DNA of 64,000 nt from Acidobacteriota bacterium (GTDB lineage: Bacteria > Acidobacteriota > Terriglobia > Terriglobales > Acidobacteriaceae): contig JAGWNX010000007.1 in NCBI GenBank assembly GCA_028872955.1, positions 1 to 64,000 on the forward strand. The letters run 5' to 3'. The position numbers were made by a program, and so were the translations under genes. Positions 48,124 through 57,319 of the stretch are shown here, one piece after another. The notes under the pieces are model-generated. The model searched no databases. It was not told the DNA's origin and saw only the letters and a list, made by a program, of their open reading frames with translations. Position 1 is the stretch's first letter. Every line of letters begins with the position of its first letter.

Positions 48124-50079
48124 ATGGCCGACTACATCTACCTGCTCGAGAATCGACTTTCGGCTGCCCAGCGGGCTGCCCTGCAGACACTCCGCGAAGT
48201 CGCTCGAAGCAAAGGGCTTACTATCTTTCTGGTCGGCGGCGCTGTTCGGGATCTGATCAACGGCTCGCCCGTGCGCGATCTGGATGTAGTGGTTCAGGGA
48301 AATGCAGCTAAGCTCAAGAAAGATATCGAGAAAGCAGGCGGCAAGCTGGCAGGCGACGCAGACACCCCGCACAGCTTCTTCGTTCAGTTTCCCGGTGGCG
48401 TTCGCGTGGAGTTTGGCAGCACGCTTGCGGTGACCTTCCCGAAGCCGGGCAAACCGGTCTATAAGCTTGCCGGGCTGCAGGACGACCTGCGCCGCCGGGA
48501 CTTTACCGCCAACGCCATGGCGCTTTCGCTCAACGAGGGCACCTCGTATGGGCTGCTCATCGACCCGCTGAACGGGGTGGCCGATATTGAAAATCGTGAG
48601 CTCCGGCTGGTCAGCAACTACGGGTTTATTGAGGATCCCGTCCGCATGATCCGTGCCGCCCGCTTCATGGCCCGGCTGGGCTGGAATCTGGAAGAGAAGA
48701 CACAGACACGCTACGAGACGGGCAAAGCGGAGGAGTACATCGCCGCGATGAGCGACTTCCAGCGGGGATACGAGACCGAGGAGATCTTCCACGAGGAGGA
48801 CCCGCTGCGTGTGCTGCGCCGACTGGAGAGCGAGGGCTGGATCAAGTCTCTCTTTCCCGCGCTCAGTTCCGCCAAGGTCAACCTGACCGAGTTGGAGAAG
48901 CTGCGCGATGTGCAGACCCAGCTGCAGTTGCAGGGCATCTCCCCGGAGATGGCGACCGCAAACTTTCCGCTGCTGACTGCAAAGTTGAGCAGCCGCGAGC
49001 TGGCCGAGCTGAAGAAGATGTTTCCCCGGCAGGTCTTTGTGCATGACATTGAAGCGCTTGAGCAGGAGACTAAGGCCTTTGCTGCTGAGTTGGCGCACAA
49101 GTCGAACACGTTGCCCTCGCAGGCGTGGAAGCTCATTTACAGCGCCAAACCGGAGGCTGTCCTGTGGACCGCGTACACCACCCGCAGTGCAGCCTTGCAG
49201 CAGAAGTTCAAGAGCTTCGCAGAGGAGTGGCCCCAGGCACGGTTGCGGATTCCGCACGCTTTGATGCAGGAGATGCGCATCGTACCGGGCGTGCCGCGCT
49301 ACGAGGAGCTGCTGGATCTGCTCTTCTTTGAGTTGATGGACAACCGTCTGGGCACAGTCGAGGAGATGAAGGCGTTCCTGGAGCCCTTCTCGCCGCCGGC
49401 ACCCCCGCCGACGGTCAACCTGCGCCGCGCGCGTGCTGCCAAGAAGGAGACAAAGGCGGCCAAGCCTCGCAAGAAGGCCGAGGAGGCTCCAACCACTCCC
49501 GTTGAGGTCGCAGCCGCCGCAGAGTCTGAGCAGCCGGTCGAGGTAGCCGAGGTGGTGGCCGCGCCCGCCAAGCCGGCGAGGGCTGCCAAGGCCGTCAAGG
49601 CCGGGCCGCCTGCGGCTGAGGCAGTCAAAAAAGTATCCAGCAAGCCAGCCAAGGTGGCTGCAGAGAAGCCGGCTCCGGCGAAGAAGGCCGCCGCACCAAA
49701 GCCGGTCGCCAAGCCTGGGAAGGCAGTGGAGAAGAAGGCCCCCGCCAAGGCCGCTCCCAAGCGCGTCGAGAAGCCCGCACCCAAGAAAGCCGCCCCGAAG
49801 AAAGCTGTGACCAAGCCGGCTGTGACCAAGGCAGCGCCTGCCAAGGTGTCGAGACCCACGGCCCAGACTGCCAGGAAGGCGGCTCCGACTCGCAGCAAGC
49901 CCGCACCGAAGGTTGCGGCCAGGTCGGAAGCTCGCAAGCCGGCAGTCAAGATACCGGCAAAGCAGGCACCGGCAAAGAAGACGGTTGCTGCGAAGAAGGC
50001 AACCCCAGCCAAGGGGATCGCTAAGAAGCAGACCGTGACGCGGAAGCCCGCCAAGCCTGCCAGCAAGAAGAAGCGCTAG
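48124..50079 (+). CDS. CCA-adding / poly(A) polymerase family nucleotidyltransferase with long Lys/Ala/Pro-rich C-terminal tail
   Basis: FLVGGAVRDLINGSPVRDLDVVVQGN, DDLRRRDFTANAMAL, DPVRMIRAARFMARLGW; tail of repeated AKK/PAK/KPA. Confidence 0.9.
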   Translation: MADYIYLLENRLSAAQRAALQTLREVARSKGLTIFLVGGAVRDLINGSPVRDLDVVVQGNAAKLKKDIEKAGGKLAGDADTPHSFFVQFPGGVRVEFGSTLAVTFPKPGKPVYKLAGLQDDLRRRDFTANAMALSLNEGTSYGLLIDPLNGVADIENRELRLVSNYGFIEDPVRMIRAARFMARLGWNLEEKTQTRYETGKAEEYIAAMSDFQRGYETEEIFHEEDPLRVLRRLESEGWIKSLFPALSSAKVNLTELEKLRDVQTQLQLQGISPEMATANFPLLTAKLSSRELAELKKMFPRQVFVHDIEALEQETKAFAAELAHKSNTLPSQAWKLIYSAKPEAVLWTAYTTRSAALQQKFKSFAEEWPQARLRIPHALMQEMRIVPGVPRYEELLDLLFFELMDNRLGTVEEMKAFLEPFSPPAPPPTVNLRRARAAKKETKAAKPRKKAEEAPTTPVEVAAAAESEQPVEVAEVVAAPAKPARAAKAVKAGPPAAEAVKKVSSKPAKVAAEKPAPAKKAAAPKPVAKPGKAVEKKAPAKAAPKRVEKPAPKKAAPKKAVTKPAVTKAAPAKVSRPTAQTARKAAPTRSKPAPKVAARSEARKPAVKIPAKQAPAKKTVAAKKATPAKGIAKKQTVTRKPAKPASKKKR

Positions 50080-50165
50080 ACCGTTTCGGGTCTCTCCGAC
50101 GGTGTCCTGGCCATCTCGAGTCGGGCTACAGGGTCGGGCATGGCGCTCGCCTGCCACGGCCGGCC

Positions 50166-50396
50166 TTAGCGCATGCGCCGCAGCAGAACCACCGTACCCA
50201 CAAAGATGGAGCTTGCGACCGTGCCAAGCAGCACGATCGCGTGTCGATACGCCAGTTGGGTTGCCGGCGGCGTTGCGCCGGTGTTGTCTCGACAGAGCGA
50301 GCAGCCTTGTGACCAGCCAGCCGCGGTGCAGCCAGCCAACACCAAGGCTACTGCCAGGCAGCTACGCAGACGGTGTCGCACGCTGTACAGCCTCAC
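50166..50396 (-). CDS. Small hypothetical membrane protein in the cox cluster
   Basis: Signal/lipobox-like VALVLAGC, Cys pair CSLC, C-terminal TM; start overlaps the ctaE stop. Confidence 0.5.
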   Translation of the reverse strand: MRLYSVRHRLRSCLAVALVLAGCTAAGWSQGCSLCRDNTGATPPATQLAYRHAIVLLGTVASSIFVGTVVLLRRMR

Positions 50397-51181
50397 TGGA
50401 AGAAGGCCAGCAGCACGAAGAGAAAGACCCAGAAGAGCCCCATCGAGTGCCAGTACCAGGCGACGCAGTCCACCATAATCTGGCGCACCTCAAGCTGTCT
50501 GGCTGCGTACAGGCTGACCAGCGCAGCCAGCAGACCCGCGACGCCCAGGAAGAGATGGGCGGCGTGAGCGCCGGTAATCAGGAAGAAGAAGTGGCTCGAT
50601 GGGTTGGAGCTCATGAAGACGTGCTGCACGTGCAGCTGGTTCCAGGCCACCCATTGCCCGGTCAGGAATAACAGGCCCAGCACCACCGTGGCGGCCAGCC
50701 AGGGCATGGCACGTTCGGAGGTAGGCTTGCCCAGCCCCAGCCACTCTTCCAGCGCGTGCACCTCCTGGAACATGCGCTGTCGTGCGATCTCAATGGTTAC
50801 GGAGCTGAGCAGCAGCACTGCCGTATTGAGCCAGATAATGGGTGGAATCGCGGTGGGCAGCCACTCATTGATGTAGCGGTTGTAGGCGTCAAAGTGGCTG
50901 CTGGACTGCTGTACAAAGAACGCGCTGACGATGGCGGCAAAGAACATGAGCACCGCCGCCAGGCCGAAGAAGACGAACAGGCGATAACGGGTTAGCCGTT
51001 CCCGGGGTCCGCGGCTCCCCTGGGGCCGATTACCCCAGTTCTCACCATCGCCGCCGCCACCGGTTCGTTTGTCATGGTCAACCGGAGGACGCTTGCCGCC
51101 GCCGTGGTCGAAGTCGTCGGGTCGACGCTTGCGGTCGCGTTCAACATCAATTGGGGTTATGGTCGCGGGCATGCAAGGCAC
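50393..51181 (-). CDS. ctaE: Cytochrome c oxidase subunit III
   Basis: Multi-TM, HVFMSSNPSSHFFFLITGAHAAHLFLGVAGLLAAL, WYWHSMGLFWVFLFVLL. Confidence 0.88.
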   Translation of the reverse strand: MPCMPATITPIDVERDRKRRPDDFDHGGGKRPPVDHDKRTGGGGDGENWGNRPQGSRGPRERLTRYRLFVFFGLAAVLMFFAAIVSAFFVQQSSSHFDAYNRYINEWLPTAIPPIIWLNTAVLLLSSVTIEIARQRMFQEVHALEEWLGLGKPTSERAMPWLAATVVLGLLFLTGQWVAWNQLHVQHVFMSSNPSSHFFFLITGAHAAHLFLGVAGLLAALVSLYAARQLEVRQIMVDCVAWYWHSMGLFWVFLFVLLAFFQ

Positions 51182-51205
51182 CTCTGGACACGCGCTAAAT
51201 ACAGA

Positions 51206-52984
51206 TTACTCCTGATTCGCAGCGTCTGTTGCGTCCGATTGCCATTGAGGCAGGAAAGTTTCCCCCTCATCGCCAAGGTAGAAACAAGGTGCGCGGTAAA
51301 CGGCTATCGGGGCGGAGCCCTCCTGCTCAGGGGCGCCTGGCAGCAGATCCGGATGCCACTCCAGTGTGGTCGCGTCCCAGGGATTGTCAGCCGCTGGCGC
51401 GCCGTGGCGCAGGGTGCGGACGAGATTCGCCAGGAAGAGGAGCTGGGACGCTGCCAGGAACAGCGCGGCATGCGTAATGAAGCTATTGAGTGGGTAGAGC
51501 CGGGCCATCAGCTCACCGGCGTGGTTCGGGATCCCCGTCAGCTGCGAGTAGTGACGCGGCTGGCCTGCCAGGCCGGCCAGATGCATGGGCAAAAACGTCG
51601 CATAGGCGCCTAAAAACGTGCACCAGAAGTGCCAGCGGCCCAGCTTCTCCGCAAGCAGCGGCCCCGGCCTGCCATCCCGCGCCGTGATGAGCGGGAACCA
51701 GTAGTAGGTGGCTGCGAAGACGCCGAAGATGCCGGCCATCGCCATGATCAGGTGAAAGTGCGCGACCACAAAGTAGGTGTTGTGCAGGTACTGGTCCAGC
51801 ATGGGCTGGGCCAGAATGGGCCCGGTCAACCCGCCCGTGATGAACAGCGAGACGAAGCCCAGCGCAAACAGCATGGGGGTGGTGTAGCGCGGATGGCTGC
51901 GCCACACCGTAGCCAGCCAGCTAAGCACCTTGGCCGAGGCCGGCACCGCAATGGCGACGGTGGAGATGGAGAACGCCGAGATGGCAAACGGGCTGAGCCC
52001 GGCCACAAACATGTGGTGTCCCCACACCAGGATGCCGAGCAGACCGATCAGCAACGTGGTCGCGACCATGGTGCCGTAGGCGAAGACGCGGCGGCGGGCG
52101 AAGTTCGCCAGCAGCATGGAGGTGAGGCCCATGCCCGGCAGGATTGCGATGTAGACCTCCGGATGGCCGAAGAACCAGAACAGATGCAGCCACAGCAGCG
52201 GCGAGCCGTCGCCATGACCACCTGCCCCATGCAGCACACCGTTCACCAGGTCTCCGGTTGGCACAAAGAAGCTGGTGCCCAGATGGCGATCGCACAGCAG
52301 CAGCGTGATGGCCGCCAGCAGCACCGAGAAGGCCAGCAGGCTGAGCAGCGCGGCAGTAAACCAGCCCCACACGGTCAGCGGCATGCGGTCCCACGTCATG
52401 CCAGTGCAGCGGCCGCGCAGGATGGTGACCAGAGTATTGATGGCGGAGAGCGTCGCGCCGATACCGAAGAGCGCAATCGACAGCAGCCACAGGTCCATGC
52501 CCGGCCCTTGCCCGGGCCCTGCGCTGGCGACCGCGGAGAGTGGCGGGTAAGCTGTCCACCCGGAGAGCGGTGCACCAGCCTCCGTCAGCGAGGAGGCGCA
52601 TAGCACCAGCAGCGCCAGTGCGGTGATCCAGAAGCCCAGTGCGTTGATGAGCGGCAGTGCCATGCGACGCGTGCCCAGCTGCGCAGGCAGCACCAGGTTG
52701 CCGAAGCCCGACTGGGGTGCCGTGGTGAGCACAAAGAATAACATGATTGTGCCATGGATAGTTACAATTGGCAGATAGCTGCCGGGCAGAATACGCTCCA
52801 GCGGAACCTGTGGCCAGGTGAGATGGATGCGCATGTGCAGCGAAAGCGTCGTGCCGATCACCACCGAGACCAGCGCCAGCAACAGGTAGGCAATGCCCAG
52901 GTGGTGGTGGTCCGTCGTCAGCAGGCGTGCCAGCAGCGGACGCCGCGCGGTTGTGCCTGCCCGGGGAGTCAGAGACGGCTTCAT
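51206..52984 (-). CDS. ctaD: Cytochrome c oxidase subunit I
   Basis: IHGTIMLFFVLTTAPQSGFGNLVLP, HLFWFFGHPEVYIAILPGMG, WGHHMFVAGL, FVVAHFHLIMAMAG. Confidence 0.95.
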   Translation of the reverse strand: MKPSLTPRAGTTARRPLLARLLTTDHHHLGIAYLLLALVSVVIGTTLSLHMRIHLTWPQVPLERILPGSYLPIVTIHGTIMLFFVLTTAPQSGFGNLVLPAQLGTRRMALPLINALGFWITALALLVLCASSLTEAGAPLSGWTAYPPLSAVASAGPGQGPGMDLWLLSIALFGIGATLSAINTLVTILRGRCTGMTWDRMPLTVWGWFTAALLSLLAFSVLLAAITLLLCDRHLGTSFFVPTGDLVNGVLHGAGGHGDGSPLLWLHLFWFFGHPEVYIAILPGMGLTSMLLANFARRRVFAYGTMVATTLLIGLLGILVWGHHMFVAGLSPFAISAFSISTVAIAVPASAKVLSWLATVWRSHPRYTTPMLFALGFVSLFITGGLTGPILAQPMLDQYLHNTYFVVAHFHLIMAMAGIFGVFAATYYWFPLITARDGRPGPLLAEKLGRWHFWCTFLGAYATFLPMHLAGLAGQPRHYSQLTGIPNHAGELMARLYPLNSFITHAALFLAASQLLFLANLVRTLRHGAPAADNPWDATTLEWHPDLLPGAPEQEGSAPIAVYRAPCFYLGDEGETFLPQWQSDATDAANQE

Positions 52985-53739
52985 GGCGTCGTCTCCTGCC
53001 GGGCTGCGGCCTGCCTGGTCGCCAGCCACGTGTTGAACTCTGCCGGGGCCACAATGCGCAGGTTGGCGTTCATGCGGAAGTGCCCGGTGCCGCACAGCTG
53101 CGTACACAGGATGGCGTAGGTGCCCGGCGTCGTTGGGGTGAAGTGAATGTGGATCGTCTGCCCGGGAACTGCGTTCTGCTTCAGGCGCAGCTCCGGGACG
53201 GCGAAGCCGTGGATGACGTCCTGGGCGCGCAGCCGGAGATCGACCGGTCGGCCGCTGGGCAGCACCAGTTCGGCGGTCACCAGGTCGTCGTGGCCGTGCG
53301 GGTCAGCGGGGTCAAGGCCCACAGGGTTTGCCTCGGCGGGTGCAACCAGCTCCGGCCGGGTGCGGCCAAAGGTCGCGTCTGGCCCCGGATAGCGGAAGTA
53401 CCAGGCAAACTGCATGCCGGTCACCTCGACCTGCATGGCGGCTGGGTCGGCACCGGTGGTGTGCGTGCGGGCCCAGAGCTGCTCCGAACGGATGGCAAGC
53501 CCGGCAAAGAGCACGGTCAACGCAGCCAGCGGCAGATACTCCAGCCGCCAGACGGAGCCGGTCGTTGCGCGTCGGCGCAGCAGCAGACCGCCCAGCAGCA
53601 GACCGTGCGCCAACGTCAGCAGGGCAAGCGCAAGCGCAAGATTGAGGATGAGTTGCCGATCCACTGCAGGACCGTGGGCGCTGGCATCCGCAGGCAGCGG
53701 CCAGAGCAACAGAGGCGCGAAGCTGAGGCAGGGAGGCAC
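52981..53739 (-). CDS. ctaC: Cytochrome c oxidase subunit II
   Basis: VTGMQFAWYFRYPG and CuA motif CTQLCGTGHFRM. GTG start at 53739 is the best candidate (inference). Confidence 0.9.
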   Translation of the reverse strand: MPPCLSFAPLLLWPLPADASAHGPAVDRQLILNLALALALLTLAHGLLLGGLLLRRRATTGSVWRLEYLPLAALTVLFAGLAIRSEQLWARTHTTGADPAAMQVEVTGMQFAWYFRYPGPDATFGRTRPELVAPAEANPVGLDPADPHGHDDLVTAELVLPSGRPVDLRLRAQDVIHGFAVPELRLKQNAVPGQTIHIHFTPTTPGTYAILCTQLCGTGHFRMNANLRIVAPAEFNTWLATRQAAARQETTP

Positions 53740-53805
53740 GCCAACAGGATACTGTGTTTTCCACGTGCCGTTTTGCGCTTGCCGCCAGAATGCTACGCTG
53801 CTGCT

Positions 53806-54123
53806 ATGGCCTTGAAGATCGCCGCGATACGCAGCGGGACGGACCCGGTGGGCAAGCTGCCTGAGGGCTCGTTTCCGCGCACCCTGGAGCAACAGATCGT
53901 CTGCCCGAAGTGTGACGCCACCTACAGCTTAGTTGTGGACTGGGACCAGAGCCTGGACCGCTGGTTTGAGGAGAGCGCCCGTCCGCTGCTGCAGATGCTG
54001 CGCAAGGCCGTCTTTCTGGGCCACGCCGATGGCCACACGGTGACGCACTTTGAGACCGCAGGTGTGGTGGTGACGAAGTTTCTTAAGCCGAAGCCCGTGG
54101 AGCCGACGCGGGTGATCCAGTAG
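53806..54123 (+). CDS. Small hypothetical protein with single CPKC motif
   Basis: MALKIAAIRSGTDPVGKLPEGSFPRTLEQQIVCPKCDATYSLVVDWDQ; ATG at 53806, 105 aa; embedded in a longer ORF-track ORF. Confidence 0.6.
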   Translation: MALKIAAIRSGTDPVGKLPEGSFPRTLEQQIVCPKCDATYSLVVDWDQSLDRWFEESARPLLQMLRKAVFLGHADGHTVTHFETAGVVVTKFLKPKPVEPTRVIQ

Positions 54124-54733
54124 CGGGCCGCACCGCTGCCGCTTGATGGGCCTGCACCATCTGCAGAAAGAGCCGGTGGATGCGCTGGTCCGAGGAGAGC
54201 TCCGGGTGAAACGTTGCCGCCAGCACGTCACCCTGCCGCACCAGCACGGGGTGGTCGTCGCGTGTGGCCAGCACCGTGACCGCGGGACCAACCTGCAGGA
54301 TGCGTGGCGCGCGGATAAAGACCATCTCCAGCGGGCCGCCGGGCAGCGTGGTGGCTGCCGTCTGGATGCAGGAGTCGAGCTGGCGCCCGTAGGCGTTGCG
54401 CTCTACCGTAATGTCGATCGCATCCAGCGAGGGCTGCGGAGGATTCTGCACGGCGTGGGCCAGCAGAATAGCTCCCGCGCACGTGCCAAAGGTCGGATGC
54501 GTGTGGACAAAGTCACGAAGGCGATCGAGAAAGCCATGAAGTTCGAGAAAGCGAAGCATGGTGGTGGACTCGCCACCGGGCAGAATCAGACCGTCCAGCC
54601 CATCCAGATCGTCGGGTAACCGAACCTCGACCGGGATAGCACCCAGCATGGAGAGCACCGCCGCGTGCGCCTGGAACGCACCCTGCAGCGCCAGCACACC
54701 GATCTTTGGGGATGCAGCATGATGAGGGTTCAT
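54083..54733 (-). CDS. pdxT: Pyridoxal 5'-phosphate synthase glutaminase subunit
   Basis: IGVLALQGAFQAHAAVL...LILPGGESTTMLRFLE...FGTCAGAILLA...ATFHPELSSDQRIHRLFL. Confidence 0.93.
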   Translation of the reverse strand: MNPHHAASPKIGVLALQGAFQAHAAVLSMLGAIPVEVRLPDDLDGLDGLILPGGESTTMLRFLELHGFLDRLRDFVHTHPTFGTCAGAILLAHAVQNPPQPSLDAIDITVERNAYGRQLDSCIQTAATTLPGGPLEMVFIRAPRILQVGPAVTVLATRDDHPVLVRQGDVLAATFHPELSSDQRIHRLFLQMVQAHQAAAVRPATGSPASAPRASA

Positions 54734-54850
54734 AGCGACTCCTGACTCCCGCGGGCGGCCGGGATTGCTTGCTCCATTACGGCCGATTGTAGCCTGAGAA
54801 GCAATGGCCCGCCTGTGCGGGCCATCACACTCAGACTTGTATGCCTGCCG

Positions 54851-55813
54851 CTACCAGCCGCGTGTCTGCATCAGCTGCGCTTCTTCGATTGCGGCAGCCG
54901 CCAGGCCCTTCATGGAGCCGAGCACCTGCTCGCTGGCCTCGGCGACGAGCTTCGGATCGTTGTAGTGTGTCGCGGCAATCACGATGGCGCGCGCACGCGA
55001 GACTGCCTCGGCACGCTCTGCCGGATCGTTCTCCACATCCAGCGGCGTGGCACGCTCCTTCATAAAGATGCCCGAGCCGACGAAGACCGTCTCCGCGCCC
55101 AGCTGCATCATCAGCGCGGCATCGGCCGGCGTGGCAATGCCGCCGGCAGAGAAGTTCGGCACCGGCAGCTTGCCGGCCTTCGCCACCATGCGAACCAGCT
55201 CGTAAGGAGCCTGCAGGTTCTTGGCCGCGGCGTACAGCTCCTCCTCGCCGAGCACGGTCAGGGCCTTGATCTCGCGGACGATGGTGCGCATGTGGGTTAC
55301 GGCGTGGACCACATCGCCCGTGCCGGGCTCGCCCTTGGTGCGGATCATGGCCGCGCCCTCGGCAATGCGGCGCAAGGCCTCGCCCAGATTCTTGGCACCG
55401 CAGACAAACGGCGTGGTGAAGGCGTGCTTGTCAATGTGGTGCTGCTCGTCGGCCGGGGTCAGGACCTCAGACTCGTCGATGAAGTCCACCCCAAGATGCT
55501 GCAGCACCTGCGCCTCAGCAAAGTGGCCGATACGGGCCTTCGCCATCACGGGAATCGTGACCGCAGCCATGATCTCCTTGATCAGCTTCGGATTTGCCAT
55601 GCGGGCGACTCCGCCCTCGGCACGGATCATCGCCGGCACGCGCTCCAGCGCCATCACCGAGACTGCTCCGGCCTCCTCCGCAATGCGTGCCTGCTCCACG
55701 TTCATGACGTCCATAATGACGCCGCCTTTCAGCATCTCGGCCAGGCCTAGCTTGAGGCGCAGGGTGGGCGTGCTGAAGGGGTTGGAATTGAGGTTCGAGG
55801 TATGGTCTGCCAT
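54851..55813 (-). CDS. pdxS: Pyridoxal 5'-phosphate synthase lyase subunit
   Basis: [50 protein letters not shown]...[35 protein letters not shown]. Start trimmed from 56680. Confidence 0.96.
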   Translation of the reverse strand: MADHTSNLNSNPFSTPTLRLKLGLAEMLKGGVIMDVMNVEQARIAEEAGAVSVMALERVPAMIRAEGGVARMANPKLIKEIMAAVTIPVMAKARIGHFAEAQVLQHLGVDFIDESEVLTPADEQHHIDKHAFTTPFVCGAKNLGEALRRIAEGAAMIRTKGEPGTGDVVHAVTHMRTIVREIKALTVLGEEELYAAAKNLQAPYELVRMVAKAGKLPVPNFSAGGIATPADAALMMQLGAETVFVGSGIFMKERATPLDVENDPAERAEAVSRARAIVIAATHYNDPKLVAEASEQVLGSMKGLAAAAIEEAQLMQTRGW

Positions 55814-56056
55814 GGAAGTCTCCTGCTGCGCTGCGGGGGGCGCATTTTGCTGCAAACTACTGTCCGCCTGAATGATAAGTTTAGCAGCTTTGATGGCAGA
55901 GGAGCCCCGAGGATGCGCGGGTTGGCATGGGCGATGCCGACACCATCCATTTGGCGAAAAATTCACGACGGATTTATCCGCCCTGTTGGCAGACTGAAGA
56001 GGCATACTCGCGCAGCGCCGCACCTGGCGCCTGCCCGATCTCGGAATGGAGGTTGC

Positions 56057-56779
56057 ATGCAGCAAGAGTTGACCATCGTCATCCCGGCCAAGAATGAGGT
56101 AGCGATGCTGCCTCGCCTGCTGGAGAGCCTGTGCCGGCAGGACTACGCCGCCATGACCCAGACGCGCATCCTGATCGCCGACGCTGGCTCCACGGATGGC
56201 ACGGTGGAGGCCGCACTCAGCTTCCGGGATCGGCTGCGTGTGGAGGTTGTGCCCGGTGGTCTGCCCTCGGTCGGGCGCAACGCAGGAGCCCGGCTGGCGA
56301 CCACGCGCTACGTTCTGTTTATGGATGCCGACGTCGAGTTGCCCGAGCCGACGCTGCTGCGCCGCGCCATGTGGCGGATGCAACGCCGCAACCAGCACCT
56401 GGTGACCACCAGCATCGCCTGCCGTGAGGGAAGCTGGATGGACGATGCGCTGTACGCCGCCAACAACCTGATGCAGTACATCGGAGCCTGGCTCAAGCCC
56501 TTCGCCACGGGTATGTTTATGCTCTTTGACCGCGAGATCTTCTGGCAGCTGGGCGGCTTCAACGAGCAGGCCCTGTTTGCCGAGGACTACCTGCTCTCCA
56601 AAGGCGTGGCCATCAAGAAGTTCCGCATTGTACGCGGCAAGGTGCTGACCACCAATCGTCGCTTTCGCAAGCTCGGCCACGGGCGCATGGTGTGGATGTT
56701 TGCCCGGACGCTGCTGAACAGCTGGAACGATGAGTACTTTCTGCGCGATCAGGGCTACTGGGAAGAAGCTGGCGTTTAG
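56057..56779 (+). CDS. Family 2 glycosyltransferase
   Basis: [22 protein letters not shown]...[15 protein letters not shown]...[26 protein letters not shown]. Confidence 0.9.
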   Translation: MQQELTIVIPAKNEVAMLPRLLESLCRQDYAAMTQTRILIADAGSTDGTVEAALSFRDRLRVEVVPGGLPSVGRNAGARLATTRYVLFMDADVELPEPTLLRRAMWRMQRRNQHLVTTSIACREGSWMDDALYAANNLMQYIGAWLKPFATGMFMLFDREIFWQLGGFNEQALFAEDYLLSKGVAIKKFRIVRGKVLTTNRRFRKLGHGRMVWMFARTLLNSWNDEYFLRDQGYWEEAGV

Positions 56780-56786
56780 CAGGCGA

Positions 56787-57308
56787 CTATCCGGGCTGGC
56801 CGCTGTCGCGCACGTCGGACGGCAGCCCAGTACCCTGCAGGTGCGCTGCTGAGAGCACGATGAACAACCCCTTGGCGCGGGTAAGTACGGTGCCGTCCTG
56901 CGACCGTATCTCCGCCCGGTGAAAGAGCTTGCGCCCGGGACGCCCCTGCGCGGTCGCGGGCCGGTCGACGTGATGGCCCTCCACTACCAGTGGCTGATGC
57001 AGCGGGACCGGATGCATGTAGTCGATCTCGATATGCCGCGTTACGGCTAGGACTCCCATCGGGCTGTTCAGCTTGGCCATTGCCTCGTCCAGGAGCGTGG
57101 CCACAATGCCGCCGTGCACATAGCCGGGCGGCCCTTCGTGCACGCGGGTCAGCTCCAGCGTTGCGGTTGCCACCAGCGTCTTTGCATCAACGGTGAAGTT
57201 CAGGTGCAGCCCCTGCGGGTTGGCAGGGCCGCAGCCGAAGCAATGGTTGGCGCGCTCCTCCAGAACGGGGACCAGATCAGGGTCTGCCGTGATGGGAGTA
57301 TGGCTCAT
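56787..57308 (-). CDS. PaaI/hotdog-fold thioesterase
   Basis: [18 protein letters not shown]...[24 protein letters not shown]. Confidence 0.88.
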   Translation of the reverse strand: MSHTPITADPDLVPVLEERANHCFGCGPANPQGLHLNFTVDAKTLVATATLELTRVHEGPPGYVHGGIVATLLDEAMAKLNSPMGVLAVTRHIEIDYMHPVPLHQPLVVEGHHVDRPATAQGRPGRKLFHRAEIRSQDGTVLTRAKGLFIVLSAAHLQGTGLPSDVRDSGQPG

Positions 57309-57319
57309 ACTGTTGGGCC

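Noticed and set aside
49299-50066. 255-aa minus-strand Ala/Leu-rich ORF looking like a membrane protein
   Set aside because: Hydrophobic appearance arises from antisense reading of AAG/GCC (Lys/Ala) codons.
47926-50157. N-terminal extension of the 928-aa minus-strand ORF 47371-50157
   Set aside because: Leu/Gly/Arg-rich repetitive region is the antisense of the Lys/Ala/Pro tail and body of the CCA-type gene. Only the last ~185 codons (47371-47925) look like a real protein.
54851-56680. 609-aa version of PdxS
   Set aside because: Family N-terminus begins at MADHTSN...; the upstream extension is antisense to the glycosyltransferase.
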